Origin: Bacteroidia bacterium
GTDB lineage: Bacteria > Bacteroidota > Bacteroidia > Bacteroidales > CAJPTX01
DNA length: 35,099 bases
Assembly: GCA_905373475.1 (NCBI GenBank)
Contig: CAJPTC010000029.1
Coordinates: forward strand, 1 to 35,099
Direction: 5' to 3'
A program made the position numbers and the translations under genes. Below are positions 16,551-25,795 of the stretch, piece by piece (positions within the stretch are counted from its first letter, which is position 1; each line of letters opens with the position of its first letter). Under the pieces are notes generated by a model. The model was given only the letters and a program-made list of their open reading frames with translations. It did not search any database and had not been told where the DNA came from.

Positions 16551-16999
16551 TTTTTTGAAAACCTCTCTCCAACAAAACCGCTTCCCTCTGTACCCGCCAC
16601 CAAGTCGAAATGACGGAGAATGGGGGGCGTAGGGCGAAGATCGTAATAGTCCATCGTAGCAATGGGAAGAGCAAAATAAGCCAGTTTATCGTAGCTAGTG
16701 TAGAGACGCGGGAGCACGGGATTGTTGTCGTAAATCCACTGTTTCACCTCTTCGTTGACCTCAAAATTGACCTGCCCTACGCATCGTACCGATATGCGCC
16801 CAGCCATTGCAAGAATTTCTACGTGTCCATTGGCTTGCAATTCGCGATACACCGCCTTAGTAGCCAATGTGGCAAAGTAGAGCGTTGTACCCTCCTGCTT
16901 CATGATCTGGAAAACGCGAATATGTGGGAGATTGTCCGCGCAAGTGGCAAAAGCAACCTCATTGTTCCTTCTCAAAAAATCTAGTGCAGTCTGCATCAT
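16547..16999 (-). CDS. Pyridoxamine-5'-phosphate-oxidase-like FMN-binding split-barrel protein
   Basis: The 150-residue protein has the small PNPOx-like fold order: helix (ALDFLRRN), strand FATCADNLPHIRVFQIM (18-34), TLYFATLATKAVYRELQANG (39-58), VEILAMAGRISVRCVGQVNFE, and a C-terminal tail with a YDLRPTPPILRHFDL motif. These proteins are usually FMN- or F420-binding dimers in the cytoplasm; the substrate cannot be read from sequence. It is the first gene of a three-gene unit with the macrodomain and SirTM genes and shares an ATGA overlap with the former. Firmicute SirTM cassettes often carry a different flavin-dependent oxidoreductase, so a redox role in the same pathway is a fair inference. 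Confidence 0.82.
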   Translation of the reverse strand: MMQTALDFLRRNNEVAFATCADNLPHIRVFQIMKQEGTTLYFATLATKAVYRELQANGHVEILAMAGRISVRCVGQVNFEVNEEVKQWIYDNNPVLPRLYTSYDKLAYFALPIATMDYYDLRPTPPILRHFDLVAGTEGSGFVGERFSKK

Positions 17000-17008
17000 T
17001 CACTATAA

Positions 17009-17036
17009 CAAACATTTTCTATGCCAAGAAAACAAA
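17009..17036 (-). promoter_or_regulatory. Possible promoter of the SirTM cassette
   Basis: The minus strand shows AATGTTTG (17016-17009), one mismatch from TAnnTTTG, with TTTG at 17036-17033 and a 16-bp spacer. It lies between the alaS terminator and the first gene of the cassette and overlaps the terminator's T tract. Confidence 0.35.
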
Positions 17037-17067
17037 AAGCGAGCACCGCTTCTGCGATGCTCGCTTT
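17034..17067 (-). terminator. Intrinsic terminator after alaS
   Basis: A perfect 10-bp stem (AAAGCGAGCA / TGCTCGCTTT) contains an inner 3-bp stem (CGC / GCG) and is followed by T residues on the minus strand. It separates alaS from the SirTM cassette, so the cassette should have its own promoter. Confidence 0.82.
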
Positions 17068-17107
17068 ATTCGTTCTTTGTTCCTCCAGATAGGAACTCGT
17101 CGTTGTT

Positions 17108-19735
17108 TTATTTTCCTTGCAACTTCAGCATAGCCTGCTTTACAGCCTCGTCGAGTCCAGCGGCATTCTTACCGCCTGCTGAAGCAAAATGCGCCTGCCC
17201 ACCGCCTCCACCACCTATCAGTTTACCCACTTCTTTGACAATAGCACCTGCCGCTGGAGCTCCCGACTTGCAGAGCTCCTCACTCATACAAACCAAGAGC
17301 AACGGCTTAGTATCAGTAATCGAACCGAGTACTACCCCGACCTTTGGGGCAAGCGTGCAGAGATGCGTCCCAATTTCACGAAGATCGTCTGCACTCAAAT
17401 CTTTCAGAACGGCACTAACATACGAAATGCCGTCTTCAATGTCGGCAGCCGCAAAAAGTTTATCGGCAACAGAGTGTAGTTCTGCGGTTTTATAGTGCTC
17501 TAGCTTCTTGCGGAGCGCCGCATTCTCATCATGAAGGGTTTGCACAGCCGCTAACGCATTGCCTTGTGCATGCAACAACTCATCAATAGCGCCTAGGGTT
17601 TCACTCATCGCATAGTCGCGATGCTCCGCCGCCTTACCAACTACGGCTTCAATTCGACGTATTCCCGCAGCAATGGCACCCTCTGAGACAATGCGAAACA
17701 ACCCTATTTCCCCTGTGTTGGCGACATGTGTACCACCACAAAGTTCAATAGAGGGGCCAAACTGCATTACCCGTACCTGATCACCATATTTCTCGCCAAA
17801 GAGCGCCATCGCACCCAATTGTTGAGCCTCTTGGATAGGTACAGAACGACGTTCGTCGCGAGCAAAACAACTTCGCACCAACTGATTTACCATCTCCTCA
17901 ACCTCACGGATCTCGCTAGGAGTCATTTTCTGAAAGTGAGAAAAGTCGAAACGTAAATGATCCGCCTCCACCAACGAGCCGCGTTGCTCTACATGCTTTC
18001 CCAGCACATGGCGTAGCGCATAGTGCAACAAATGCGTTGCCGTATGGTGTGCCGTTATGTCTTTACGACGTTCCGTATCTACGTAGGCTTCAAACTCGGC
18101 TTCGGGCTTTTCAGGAAGCTTATCGATTAGGAGAACAGGAAGCCCATTTTCTTTCACACAACCGAGTACTTCTAATCGTTCATTGGTTGAGACTAGCGAA
18201 CCCGTATCGCCCACCTGTCCCCCTTGTTCTGCATAGAAAGGCGATTGGTCTAACACCACCTGATAAATATCAGCCCCCTTTTTATTCGAAACCGTGCGCA
18301 TACGTAATATGTGAACAGGCGCTTGTAGCGCATCATAACCGATAAACTCGGTATTAGTTCCTTCGCGCACCACAACCCAATCGCCCGTAACCGTCTCGGC
18401 TGCACTCCGCGAACGTTCCTTTTGTTCCGCCATACAGCGGTCAAAACCTTCGCCATCCACTGTCATCTTTTGCTCGCGAAGCATCAGCTCCGTAAGATCC
18501 AAGGGGAAACCATAAGTATCATAAAGTTTGAACGCCGTTTCACCATCCAGTACACTTTGCTTTGCCGTTCTAAGCTCTTCTACCTTGTTCTCAAGGAGAT
18601 GAATCCCAGACTCCAGCGTACGCAAAAATGCCTGTTCCTCCTCCCGCATCACGCTCTCAATGAGGCGCTCCTGTGCTTTCAACTCGGGGTAATTATCCCC
18701 CATCTGACGAATCAGCGTGGGAACTAATTGACACATAAACGGCTCGCGGAAACCGAGGAAAGAATATCCATAACGCACGGCACGACGAAGAATACGACGT
18801 ATTACATACCCCGCCTTGTTGTTCGACGGAAGCTGTCCATCGGCAATAGAGAAGGAGACGGCACGAACATGATCTGCCACTACTCGAAGCGCTACATCAG
18901 TCTCCTCACTCGCCTTATACTTTACACCTGATAGTTCCGATATTTTCGCAATGATGTCTTGAAATATATCGGTATCGTAGTTACTCTTTTTGCCTTGCAA
19001 CACACGACAAAGGCGTTCAAAGCCCATTCCCGTATCGACGTTCTTCGCTGGCAGAGGTTCAAGACTACCGTCCGCCTTACGGTTATACTGCATAAAGACC
19101 AAATTCCAGATCTCTATCACCTCGGGGTGGTCTTTGTTTACTAAGTCGCACCCAGGAATTTTGGCACGTTCCGCATCACTACGTAAATCGATATGTATTT
19201 CCGAACACGGGCCACAAGGTCCCGTATCCCCCATTTCCCAGAAGTTGTCCTTCGCGTTACCATAAAGTACACGCGCCTCAGGTACATGCTCCAACCAATA
19301 ACCACGGGCTTCGTCGTCTGCTCCCAGTCCTAGCTTCTCCGAGCCTTCAAAGACCGTAACATAGAGTTTCTCTTTATCAATCCCCAAACGCTCTGTAAGG
19401 AGTTCCCATGCCCAACCAATAACCTCTTTCTTGAAATAATCGCCGAAAGACCAATTGCCGAGCATCTCAAACATTGTGTGGTGATACGTATCGTGTCCCA
19501 CTTCCTCTAGGTCATTCTGTTTTCCCGATACACGCAGACACTTCTGCGAATCACACACGCGCACGGTTTTTGGTTTTCTATTGCCTAGAAATATATCCTT
19601 AAACTGGTTCATGCCCGCATTGGTAAACATGAGCGTCGGGTCATCTTTAACCACCATGGGCGCTGAAGGAACTATCTCGTGTCCTTTCGAACGAAAAAAT
19701 TCTAAGAATGCAGCACGAACTTCTCCTGAATTCAT
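17108..19735 (-). CDS. alaS: Alanyl-tRNA synthetase
   Basis: This 875-residue enzyme charges tRNA-Ala. The class II catalytic core includes PTLMFTNAGMNQFKDIFLG (33-51), the CLRVSGKQNDLEEVG block (66-80) and HHTMFEMLGNWSFGDYFKKE (85-104). The editing domain has the metal-binding HTATHLLHYAL motif and CGGTHVANTGEIG. The C-Ala domain ends in IGGGGGGQAHFASAGG (840-855). An upstream in-frame ATG at 19870 would add 45 residues without homology and would lie upstream of the promoter box, so I use 19735, whose protein begins MNSGEVRAAFLEFF as in other family members. A TATCTTTG box and a 17-bp palindrome lie upstream, and a strong terminator downstream. Confidence 0.97.
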   Translation of the reverse strand: MNSGEVRAAFLEFFRSKGHEIVPSAPMVVKDDPTLMFTNAGMNQFKDIFLGNRKPKTVRVCDSQKCLRVSGKQNDLEEVGHDTYHHTMFEMLGNWSFGDYFKKEVIGWAWELLTERLGIDKEKLYVTVFEGSEKLGLGADDEARGYWLEHVPEARVLYGNAKDNFWEMGDTGPCGPCSEIHIDLRSDAERAKIPGCDLVNKDHPEVIEIWNLVFMQYNRKADGSLEPLPAKNVDTGMGFERLCRVLQGKKSNYDTDIFQDIIAKISELSGVKYKASEETDVALRVVADHVRAVSFSIADGQLPSNNKAGYVIRRILRRAVRYGYSFLGFREPFMCQLVPTLIRQMGDNYPELKAQERLIESVMREEEQAFLRTLESGIHLLENKVEELRTAKQSVLDGETAFKLYDTYGFPLDLTELMLREQKMTVDGEGFDRCMAEQKERSRSAAETVTGDWVVVREGTNTEFIGYDALQAPVHILRMRTVSNKKGADIYQVVLDQSPFYAEQGGQVGDTGSLVSTNERLEVLGCVKENGLPVLLIDKLPEKPEAEFEAYVDTERRKDITAHHTATHLLHYALRHVLGKHVEQRGSLVEADHLRFDFSHFQKMTPSEIREVEEMVNQLVRSCFARDERRSVPIQEAQQLGAMALFGEKYGDQVRVMQFGPSIELCGGTHVANTGEIGLFRIVSEGAIAAGIRRIEAVVGKAAEHRDYAMSETLGAIDELLHAQGNALAAVQTLHDENAALRKKLEHYKTAELHSVADKLFAAADIEDGISYVSAVLKDLSADDLREIGTHLCTLAPKVGVVLGSITDTKPLLLVCMSEELCKSGAPAAGAIVKEVGKLIGGGGGGQAHFASAGGKNAAGLDEAVKQAMLKLQGK

Positions 19736-19759
19736 TGCAGTACTACTAATTAAGTCGTG

Positions 19760-19767
19760 CAAAGATA
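19760..19767 (-). promoter_or_regulatory. -7 box of alaS
   Basis: TATCTTTG on the minus strand is an exact TAnnTTTG match, 24 bp before the alaS start codon. It supports the start at 19735. Confidence 0.65.
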
Positions 19768-19783
19768 ACACACATACGGCGGA

Positions 19784-19800
19784 TAGTGCCTTTTGCACTA
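19784..19800. promoter_or_regulatory. 17-bp palindrome upstream of the alaS -7 box
   Basis: TAGTGC-CTTTT-GCACTA is a perfect inverted repeat with 6-bp arms. It begins 17 bp upstream of the -7 box and so covers the -33 region, the place for an operator. The binding protein is unknown. Confidence 0.4.
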
Positions 19801-19872
19801 GGTAAAAATCAAAGACTAAAAGAAAATCATTTTCATGCCCGAAATGTTTAATTCGCCCACCACTGTACAAAA

Positions 19873-19903
19873 AAAGAGACCAGAGCTAAGCTCTGATCTC
19901 TTT
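19873..19903 (-). terminator. Intrinsic terminator after the second giant surface-protein gene
   Basis: On the minus strand a 14-bp stem with one mismatch (AAAGAGA-C-CAGAGC / GCTCTG-A-TCTCTTT), with a 3-nt loop, runs into a seven-T tract. It lies 26 bp past the stop at 19929. Confidence 0.82.
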
Positions 19904-19928
19904 CGAAGAAATTATGAAAAATCTAGAA

Positions 19929-22900
19929 TTAGTATTTTACTACCCTAATACTTTTCATCCGCCCCTCCACGGTCTCTAAACGCAATACGTAAAGACCAGA
20001 CGTAAGAGCGGTTGTTTCTATCTGTGTCTCATTTTCTAGCAACTTGCCCGAGCGCACAACCTTCCCCATAACATCGACCAGCTCATACTTTGTATCGCAC
20101 AGCAAGTCGTAGTTTGAGATACGTAATGTGGCTGAGAATGGATTGGGGCGCACCATCAGATTTTCCCATTTAGCATCGTCAGCTGCCAATACAGCACTTT
20201 GTTTCTTTACGGTAACCTCACAAGAGGCAGATTTACCGTTCAGTGTAGCCGTAACATTGGCAATCCCTTCGCTTACAGCTAAAACCAGCCCATCTTTCAC
20301 GGTACATACCGACTCATTATCAGAAGTCCAAGTTAAACCTGTTTGGTCAGCATTTTCAGGAGTTGTTACGACTCTGAGGTATGCTTCGTTGAGTTCGTAA
20401 ATCAGAATCTTTTCGTGATTGATGCGAATCGAGGTCACCTCAACAACAGGAAGAACAACAACCTTAAATGTGGCAGTAATCGCAGGGTCGGTAGCCAAGA
20501 TTGCAGTAACCTCTACAGGTTCTGCAGTGGGTGCCACACCTACTACTTTGCTACCTTCAATCCTAAATTTTGTTTTATCAACTCCCGTGAAAATTAGTGT
20601 CTTGTCTACTGCATCTGCTGGTGTGTACCGAACGGACAGTTCGGCTGTTTTACCGACCATTAGTTCCACATCTTCCACAGCGATCGACGTTACCAAGCCT
20701 GCTGTACTCGGATCCACAACCTCAACTGTACAAACAGTCATGATGCGCGGATCTGATTCTAACATCGCCGTTACAACCGTAAAACCTTTTTCTAACGCCG
20801 TAACCGTACCCATCGCATCTACAGTCGCAATGGTCGTATTGTTACTTGTCCAGATGAGTTTTCTTTCAGACGAAGTCTCAGGGAAGAATTCTACCGCCAA
20901 CGTACGCACATCGCCAACCTTGATACGCAAATGTGACGTAAGCATTTTGATGTTCTGCGGTCTAGTCGGCTGCTTTACTTTTACACGACACGTAGCTACT
21001 TTAGAGTTATCGGAATGCAATTTTGCCGTGATAAGTACTCCTTCAGTAGTCGCTTCTAACCCTGTAACACGACCACCCCTTACAGAGACCACACTAGGCT
21101 TCTCCGACTCCCAATCCATATATCGATCCGTGGCAGCCGACGGGTTAAACTTTATGTGACTAAACAAGTCTAACGTTCCACCATGTTCTATTTCAAACTC
21201 CGCAGGTTCAAAATCGAAACCTATAGTCGCAACCGCGGGAGAGATTACAATTATCTCGCAAGACGATGTTTTGGAAGGATCATTCTTTAATGCCACGGTT
21301 ATTGTAGCTTTCCCAATTTTTAGCCCTTTTACGACTTGCGTATCTTTATCGAACGCTACCACACCTTCGGAATCCTCTACCGTCCAAACCAGCTCATACT
21401 GTGTAGCATAGATTGGCTTAGCAAAAGCTTCTAATTTATATTTATCGCCTTGCCCCAATGTGATTTTCGTTGGGAAAAGTTCAATACTTGTAGCAACCGT
21501 ATGCGAACGAACCGTTACGCGACAAGTAGTTGTAATCGACGAATTAGATTTTAATGTCACAGTAATCTGTGCCTCTCCAGACGAGATGGCTTTCAACAAA
21601 CCATTTTCATCCACTGTAACGACTTTTTCGTTGTTGCTGTGCCAATCTACGTCGCGATCAGTCGTTGTCGTAGGCGTAAATTCTAGCTCCAGTTGTCGCT
21701 GCTCATTAGGTACGAGCGTCACATTAGCAAGTGTCAATTTCAGACTCTCTGTAGCAACAGGAGGTACACAACGCACCTGAACTTTCTTCTCAACATCTTC
21801 TGTGGTGCCAAGCGCCTTGATTGTAATTTCTACTGGTCCTCCTTCTTTAACGCCAGTTACCACACCTGTACTTTCCTCAACGCTCACCGTTTCAGCATCT
21901 GCCGATGTACACTGTACCGACTTGTTTGAAGCATCCTCAGGCAAAATTTTGTAGCGCAGCTTATAACTTTGCCCTTTACCTATAACAACCTCCCCCTCTG
22001 TAACGAGTTGGATCTCTTGAACAGGATTTATATAAACCTCAACATCGCAGTATTGGTAGATGGCAGTATTTTCCACACTCATAGCCTTAATACGCGTCTT
22101 ACCTTCCATCACTCCTTTTATGATCCCCGACTCGTCGACTTCTGCAATCTCAGGATTCTCGCTCTCAAAATAGAGGGCACGGTTTGTTGCTAAAGGCGGA
22201 TCGACTGTCACGGCGAGCTGTGTTTTCGTGCCAACAGGAATTCGCAAATTCTGCGAAAGCATCCTTACCCTACCGACTGGTACATAGTGCTCTACTACTG
22301 TAACCAATACAGTAGACTCTTGTCCCGTCGTCGTCTTTGCCACAAGCTTTGTCTGTCCTACTTTTTTCCCTTTCAGTGCAGCACCTGCTACTCCATCGAC
22401 CTGTACTTCAGTTTTCTCCATAGCGTCTTTGCTGAACACGACCGTCGACGGATTCTGTATGGTCATAGTAACTTTTTTGTTTGTCGCATTAGAAGGTGTA
22501 AATAAGACCCTCGCGGTAAGTTTCGTGTTAACCCCCAGAAGGATATTCGATGGGACTACCTGAATCTTTTCCGCCTCAACATTCTTTACATGAATCCGTA
22601 TCTCTTCTTTAACAGGTTCACCTTCCGCATCAAACGTCGTGACCGTTACTTTCACCTCGCCAGCCTCAAGTCCTTTTATAAGTCCCGAGGTATTATCTGG
22701 CGAATAGCCTTTTTTAGGCATATTCATAGCACGAGTAGCCTCGTCTATTTCAAATTTAATTCGTTCGGGGTAAGTCACATCTTCGGGCTCAATCGTCATC
22801 TCAGCGCGTAGATCCAAGAAGTCGCCCACCGCCAAATCGTACTCTTTCTTTTTGAAATTCAAAGCAGTAATGGGGCGATACACCTCAATGGCACAAAACG

Positions 22901-25445
22901 TATGCAATGGATATGTCGTATTACTACTCTTTACGCGAACCTTCGCATTACCAGGGATTTTCCCTTCCACTCTATTCTCGCTCTCGTGATATTCTATGCG
23001 CTTGGGATCAGTAGGTGTCACTACATACGTAATACCGATCGCCCCCTTCTTTTCTTCCACTCTAAGCTCCTTCTTTTCTCCCACTTTTAGACGCATACGG
23101 TTAGCATTCAGCGAAAGGTTATTATCGTTCGTGTACTGATCGCCAACAAAGTCATACCCTGCACTGGCTAAACTGGTGTGATCGGCTTGTTTGCTATAAT
23201 ACAGATCGCGAGCCATCACTCTAGGCTTCCAAGACATAGATGCCTTGCTTAACCACCAAGCCAAGGTTCGGTTATAAGCATCCACGCCCATACCACACTT
23301 ATCTAACCCAATTTCGGCATTCGCGGGGAGCGAGGACAGATCCCATTCCAAAGCATACTCCATACCCTTTGCCTCGGTGAATACATCCTTCATGTTGGCA
23401 CAGCTACTGGTATTCCATTGGCTCACATCTTCTATCTCACCTACCGCTTTGTAGAACAACCCCTCCACATCTCGCACATTGCTCACATCCCAAGTTCTAA
23501 AATTTGTTTTACCCACCGAAGCCTCACGGAACATGAAGGAAAGATCCTCGGCACTCTTCATATCCCATTTACTTAAATCGCCCGAAAAGTTTTTACACTC
23601 CTTAAATGTTGCCGAGAAGCCTACACATTCACCTACATTCCAAGTATCTAGTCCTACGCCACGGAAAGAAGTTGCGTATGCAAATGCACTATCCATCTTA
23701 CGGACGTGCGACACATCCCACCGCCCAAGATCGGAATCAAAGAGCGTAGCGCTACGAAACATCATTTCCATCTCCTGGAGATTCTTGAAGCTCCACTTAC
23801 TCAAGTCCTTCTGGAAACTCCTACAACCCATAAACATCCCCGTCGCATTGGTTACGTTGCTTACATCCCAATAGGCGATATCACTATTAAAGCTTGTACA
23901 AAACGCAAACATGCGCTCCGTAAACTGCGCTTTAGAAAGTACCCATGCACTCAGGTCGCGATTAAACGATGTACACGACTCCAGCATTCCCGAAAAGTCA
24001 ACCCCTTGACTTACATCCCAGAAATCGATCTTGCTATTAAAACTCCTACAATTGGAGAACATCCGCCTGAAATTCTTGCATGCCCCCGTCTTCCAATGTG
24101 AGAAGTCTGTCTTAATGTCAGAACAATCGGCAAACATGTAAGACATGTTTTCAACGTGGCTCACGTCCCAATCTTTCAAATCGGCTTTATTGTTGTTATT
24201 GGAACGGAACATACACGACATATCTTTAACATTGCTCACATTCCACTTCTCAAGCCCTTTACCATTGTAACTTTTACAGTTGTCGAACAACGCCGCCATA
24301 TTTTCCACATTATCGACCTTCCACAGGGTGAGATCCTCAACAAATTTTTCACACTCCGCAAACATCCCAGAGAGGTTTACCGCCTTGTTGTTCTTGTCCA
24401 TCAACCACGTCGCTACTCCCTTTCCTGTGAAATAGCGACAACCGCGGAACATATCGCTAAAGTCCTTTACGTGTTTCACCCTAGGAGCCCAAGCTGTAAA
24501 ATCTACAGTCACGCTACCAGAACCAAGCTTCTGGCATTTGTAAAACATGGAGGAGAGATCGCTCGTCTTCGAAATATCCCATCCTGCAGGATTAAAATTC
24601 AACGCCAAGCAAGAGTGGAACATGGCACGGAAATATATTCCACGTCCGACTTTCCAGTTCTCTAGGCCATGACCTGTAAACTCGGCGCAGCCGCGGAACA
24701 TGGAGGAAAAATTCTGACATCCCGATACGTCCCAACTCCCTAAATCTCCAGAGAAGGCTGAGCATTGGGAAAGAAATTGGGAAAAGTTCTTGACCTTACT
24801 TACATTCCACTTGCTTAGATTCGCATCATCAAACAAGTATGAGTTTGCAAACATCTGCCCCATTTGCTCTACTTTACTTACATCCCAGTTCCCTTTAGGG
24901 TCTACTTGCGTAAGCTTTTTACAATCGCGAAAAGCATTCGACATATCTTGGCATCGCGATAAGTCAGGCTGATCCTTTATGGTACTCGGTATAATGAGGT
25001 TCGAACACTGCGAAAACGCAGAATTCAGACTCTGGAACTGCGAATTACCCCACTGCTCTATGGTCAACAGAGCATCAACCGAACCGTTTACGTTCGTCCC
25101 ACCTGTCCCCATCGCAATACGCTGAATCTGCCCTTTAATCTCAAGCACATACGTCTTGTTCGCATCTGCTTGAAATCTGAAACAATCGGGCGAGTTCTTG
25201 TCTATAGAGTATTGCTTAGGACTTGCGGGGGTCCAGCTTGATGGTGGCGTAGTACCCTTTTCATAATAACGTACCTGTGCCGATACGGATTGGAAAGGAA
25301 CCACTATCTCTTTACCGTTCCCCGCCCAAGTGGTTACAAATGCTGTAGGGTCGTAATCAGCATAGACCCAACTCGGGATGCTTAATACCCAAGCGAAAAG
25401 CAAAAGTGCAAGCCATCGCCCTCGTGTTTTACTCATGGTTCTCAT
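19929..25445 (-). CDS. Giant T9SS-type surface protein, paralogue of the gene at 86-5647
   Basis: The protein has 1838 residues. A signal peptide occupies about 1-29 (WLALLLFAWVLSIPSWVYA). DUF285/BspA-like repeats cover about 130-730, with 21 repeat tryptophans from W187 to W701, most exactly 25-26 residues apart, and a Cys after most 'MF' positions (for example C228, C253, C279, C304, C336, C365, C390). The cap KCGMGVDAYNRTLAWW follows. Residues about 767-1755 hold about 11 Big2-like modules in the same order as in the paralogue. The T9SS sorting domain is at about 1762-1838 (RPNPFSATLRIS, SGLYVLRL, MKSIRVVKY). The ATG at 25445 or the ATG three codons later (MSKTRG) can start it. It should be secreted through the outer membrane and anchored, probably as an adhesive or binding surface; ligand unknown. 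Confidence 0.9.
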   Translation of the reverse strand: MRTMSKTRGRWLALLLFAWVLSIPSWVYADYDPTAFVTTWAGNGKEIVVPFQSVSAQVRYYEKGTTPPSSWTPASPKQYSIDKNSPDCFRFQADANKTYVLEIKGQIQRIAMGTGGTNVNGSVDALLTIEQWGNSQFQSLNSAFSQCSNLIIPSTIKDQPDLSRCQDMSNAFRDCKKLTQVDPKGNWDVSKVEQMGQMFANSYLFDDANLSKWNVSKVKNFSQFLSQCSAFSGDLGSWDVSGCQNFSSMFRGCAEFTGHGLENWKVGRGIYFRAMFHSCLALNFNPAGWDISKTSDLSSMFYKCQKLGSGSVTVDFTAWAPRVKHVKDFSDMFRGCRYFTGKGVATWLMDKNNKAVNLSGMFAECEKFVEDLTLWKVDNVENMAALFDNCKSYNGKGLEKWNVSNVKDMSCMFRSNNNNKADLKDWDVSHVENMSYMFADCSDIKTDFSHWKTGACKNFRRMFSNCRSFNSKIDFWDVSQGVDFSGMLESCTSFNRDLSAWVLSKAQFTERMFAFCTSFNSDIAYWDVSNVTNATGMFMGCRSFQKDLSKWSFKNLQEMEMMFRSATLFDSDLGRWDVSHVRKMDSAFAYATSFRGVGLDTWNVGECVGFSATFKECKNFSGDLSKWDMKSAEDLSFMFREASVGKTNFRTWDVSNVRDVEGLFYKAVGEIEDVSQWNTSSCANMKDVFTEAKGMEYALEWDLSSLPANAEIGLDKCGMGVDAYNRTLAWWLSKASMSWKPRVMARDLYYSKQADHTSLASAGYDFVGDQYTNDNNLSLNANRMRLKVGEKKELRVEEKKGAIGITYVVTPTDPKRIEYHESENRVEGKIPGNAKVRVKSSNTTYPLHTFCAIEVYRPITALNFKKKEYDLAVGDFLDLRAEMTIEPEDVTYPERIKFEIDEATRAMNMPKKGYSPDNTSGLIKGLEAGEVKVTVTTFDAEGEPVKEEIRIHVKNVEAEKIQVVPSNILLGVNTKLTARVLFTPSNATNKKVTMTIQNPSTVVFSKDAMEKTEVQVDGVAGAALKGKKVGQTKLVAKTTTGQESTVLVTVVEHYVPVGRVRMLSQNLRIPVGTKTQLAVTVDPPLATNRALYFESENPEIAEVDESGIIKGVMEGKTRIKAMSVENTAIYQYCDVEVYINPVQEIQLVTEGEVVIGKGQSYKLRYKILPEDASNKSVQCTSADAETVSVEESTGVVTGVKEGGPVEITIKALGTTEDVEKKVQVRCVPPVATESLKLTLANVTLVPNEQRQLELEFTPTTTTDRDVDWHSNNEKVVTVDENGLLKAISSGEAQITVTLKSNSSITTTCRVTVRSHTVATSIELFPTKITLGQGDKYKLEAFAKPIYATQYELVWTVEDSEGVVAFDKDTQVVKGLKIGKATITVALKNDPSKTSSCEIIVISPAVATIGFDFEPAEFEIEHGGTLDLFSHIKFNPSAATDRYMDWESEKPSVVSVRGGRVTGLEATTEGVLITAKLHSDNSKVATCRVKVKQPTRPQNIKMLTSHLRIKVGDVRTLAVEFFPETSSERKLIWTSNNTTIATVDAMGTVTALEKGFTVVTAMLESDPRIMTVCTVEVVDPSTAGLVTSIAVEDVELMVGKTAELSVRYTPADAVDKTLIFTGVDKTKFRIEGSKVVGVAPTAEPVEVTAILATDPAITATFKVVVLPVVEVTSIRINHEKILIYELNEAYLRVVTTPENADQTGLTWTSDNESVCTVKDGLVLAVSEGIANVTATLNGKSASCEVTVKKQSAVLAADDAKWENLMVRPNPFSATLRISNYDLLCDTKYELVDVMGKVVRSGKLLENETQIETTALTSGLYVLRLETVEGRMKSIRVVKY

Positions 25446-25795
25446 CTATCTATATTTTTTGTTTCTTCGTCGGAGACTACAAACGCAGTAGTACGAAGAT
25501 AAAGTACTGTAAAGATTACACTGTACATTATAACTGTGCATCTTTGAGTAGATACGGTTTTCTTTACAAAAACATGCAAAAAGTATTGATAAACGATTTG
25601 CTCTATCCCGTATGCACACGAAATATCTACGGTACATATCACTAACAGTAACCTGTTACGCAAGGTGAGATAGCCTTGTTACAAAGTCAATGTAGGGGAG
25701 ACGGAAGAAACGGACACAAAGCGTGTAATGGTCGTTACATAGCAAACACCGTCTCTTTTTCTAATTTTGCGGGCAAAACAATCTGAAAATTCGTG
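25446..25795. other. 350-bp divergent intergenic region
   Basis: No credible gene lies here; short minus-strand frames upstream of the surface-protein gene have no recognisable features. On the minus strand TATCTTCG (25497-25490), one mismatch from the -7 consensus, may drive the surface-protein gene. On the plus strand a perfect TAATTTTG box precedes the desulfidase-like gene. GAGACGG (25698-25704) and CCGTCTC (25749-25755) form an inverted repeat just upstream of that box, enclosing GTAATGGTCGTTAC, itself an imperfect dyad. Confidence 0.6.
25762..25769 (+). promoter_or_regulatory. -7 box of the cysteine-desulfidase-like gene
   Basis: TAATTTTG matches TAnnTTTG exactly and ends 26 bp before the ATG at 25796. 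The inverted repeat GAGACGG / CCGTCTC ends 6 bp upstream of it. Confidence 0.6.

Noticed and set aside
19736..19870. Earlier ATG giving alaS 45 more residues
   Set aside because: The extension has no AlaRS-like character and contains the -7 box and palindrome.
25442..25663. Short minus-strand frames just upstream of the second giant surface-protein gene
   Set aside because: No domain, AT-rich, and located where the promoter should be.
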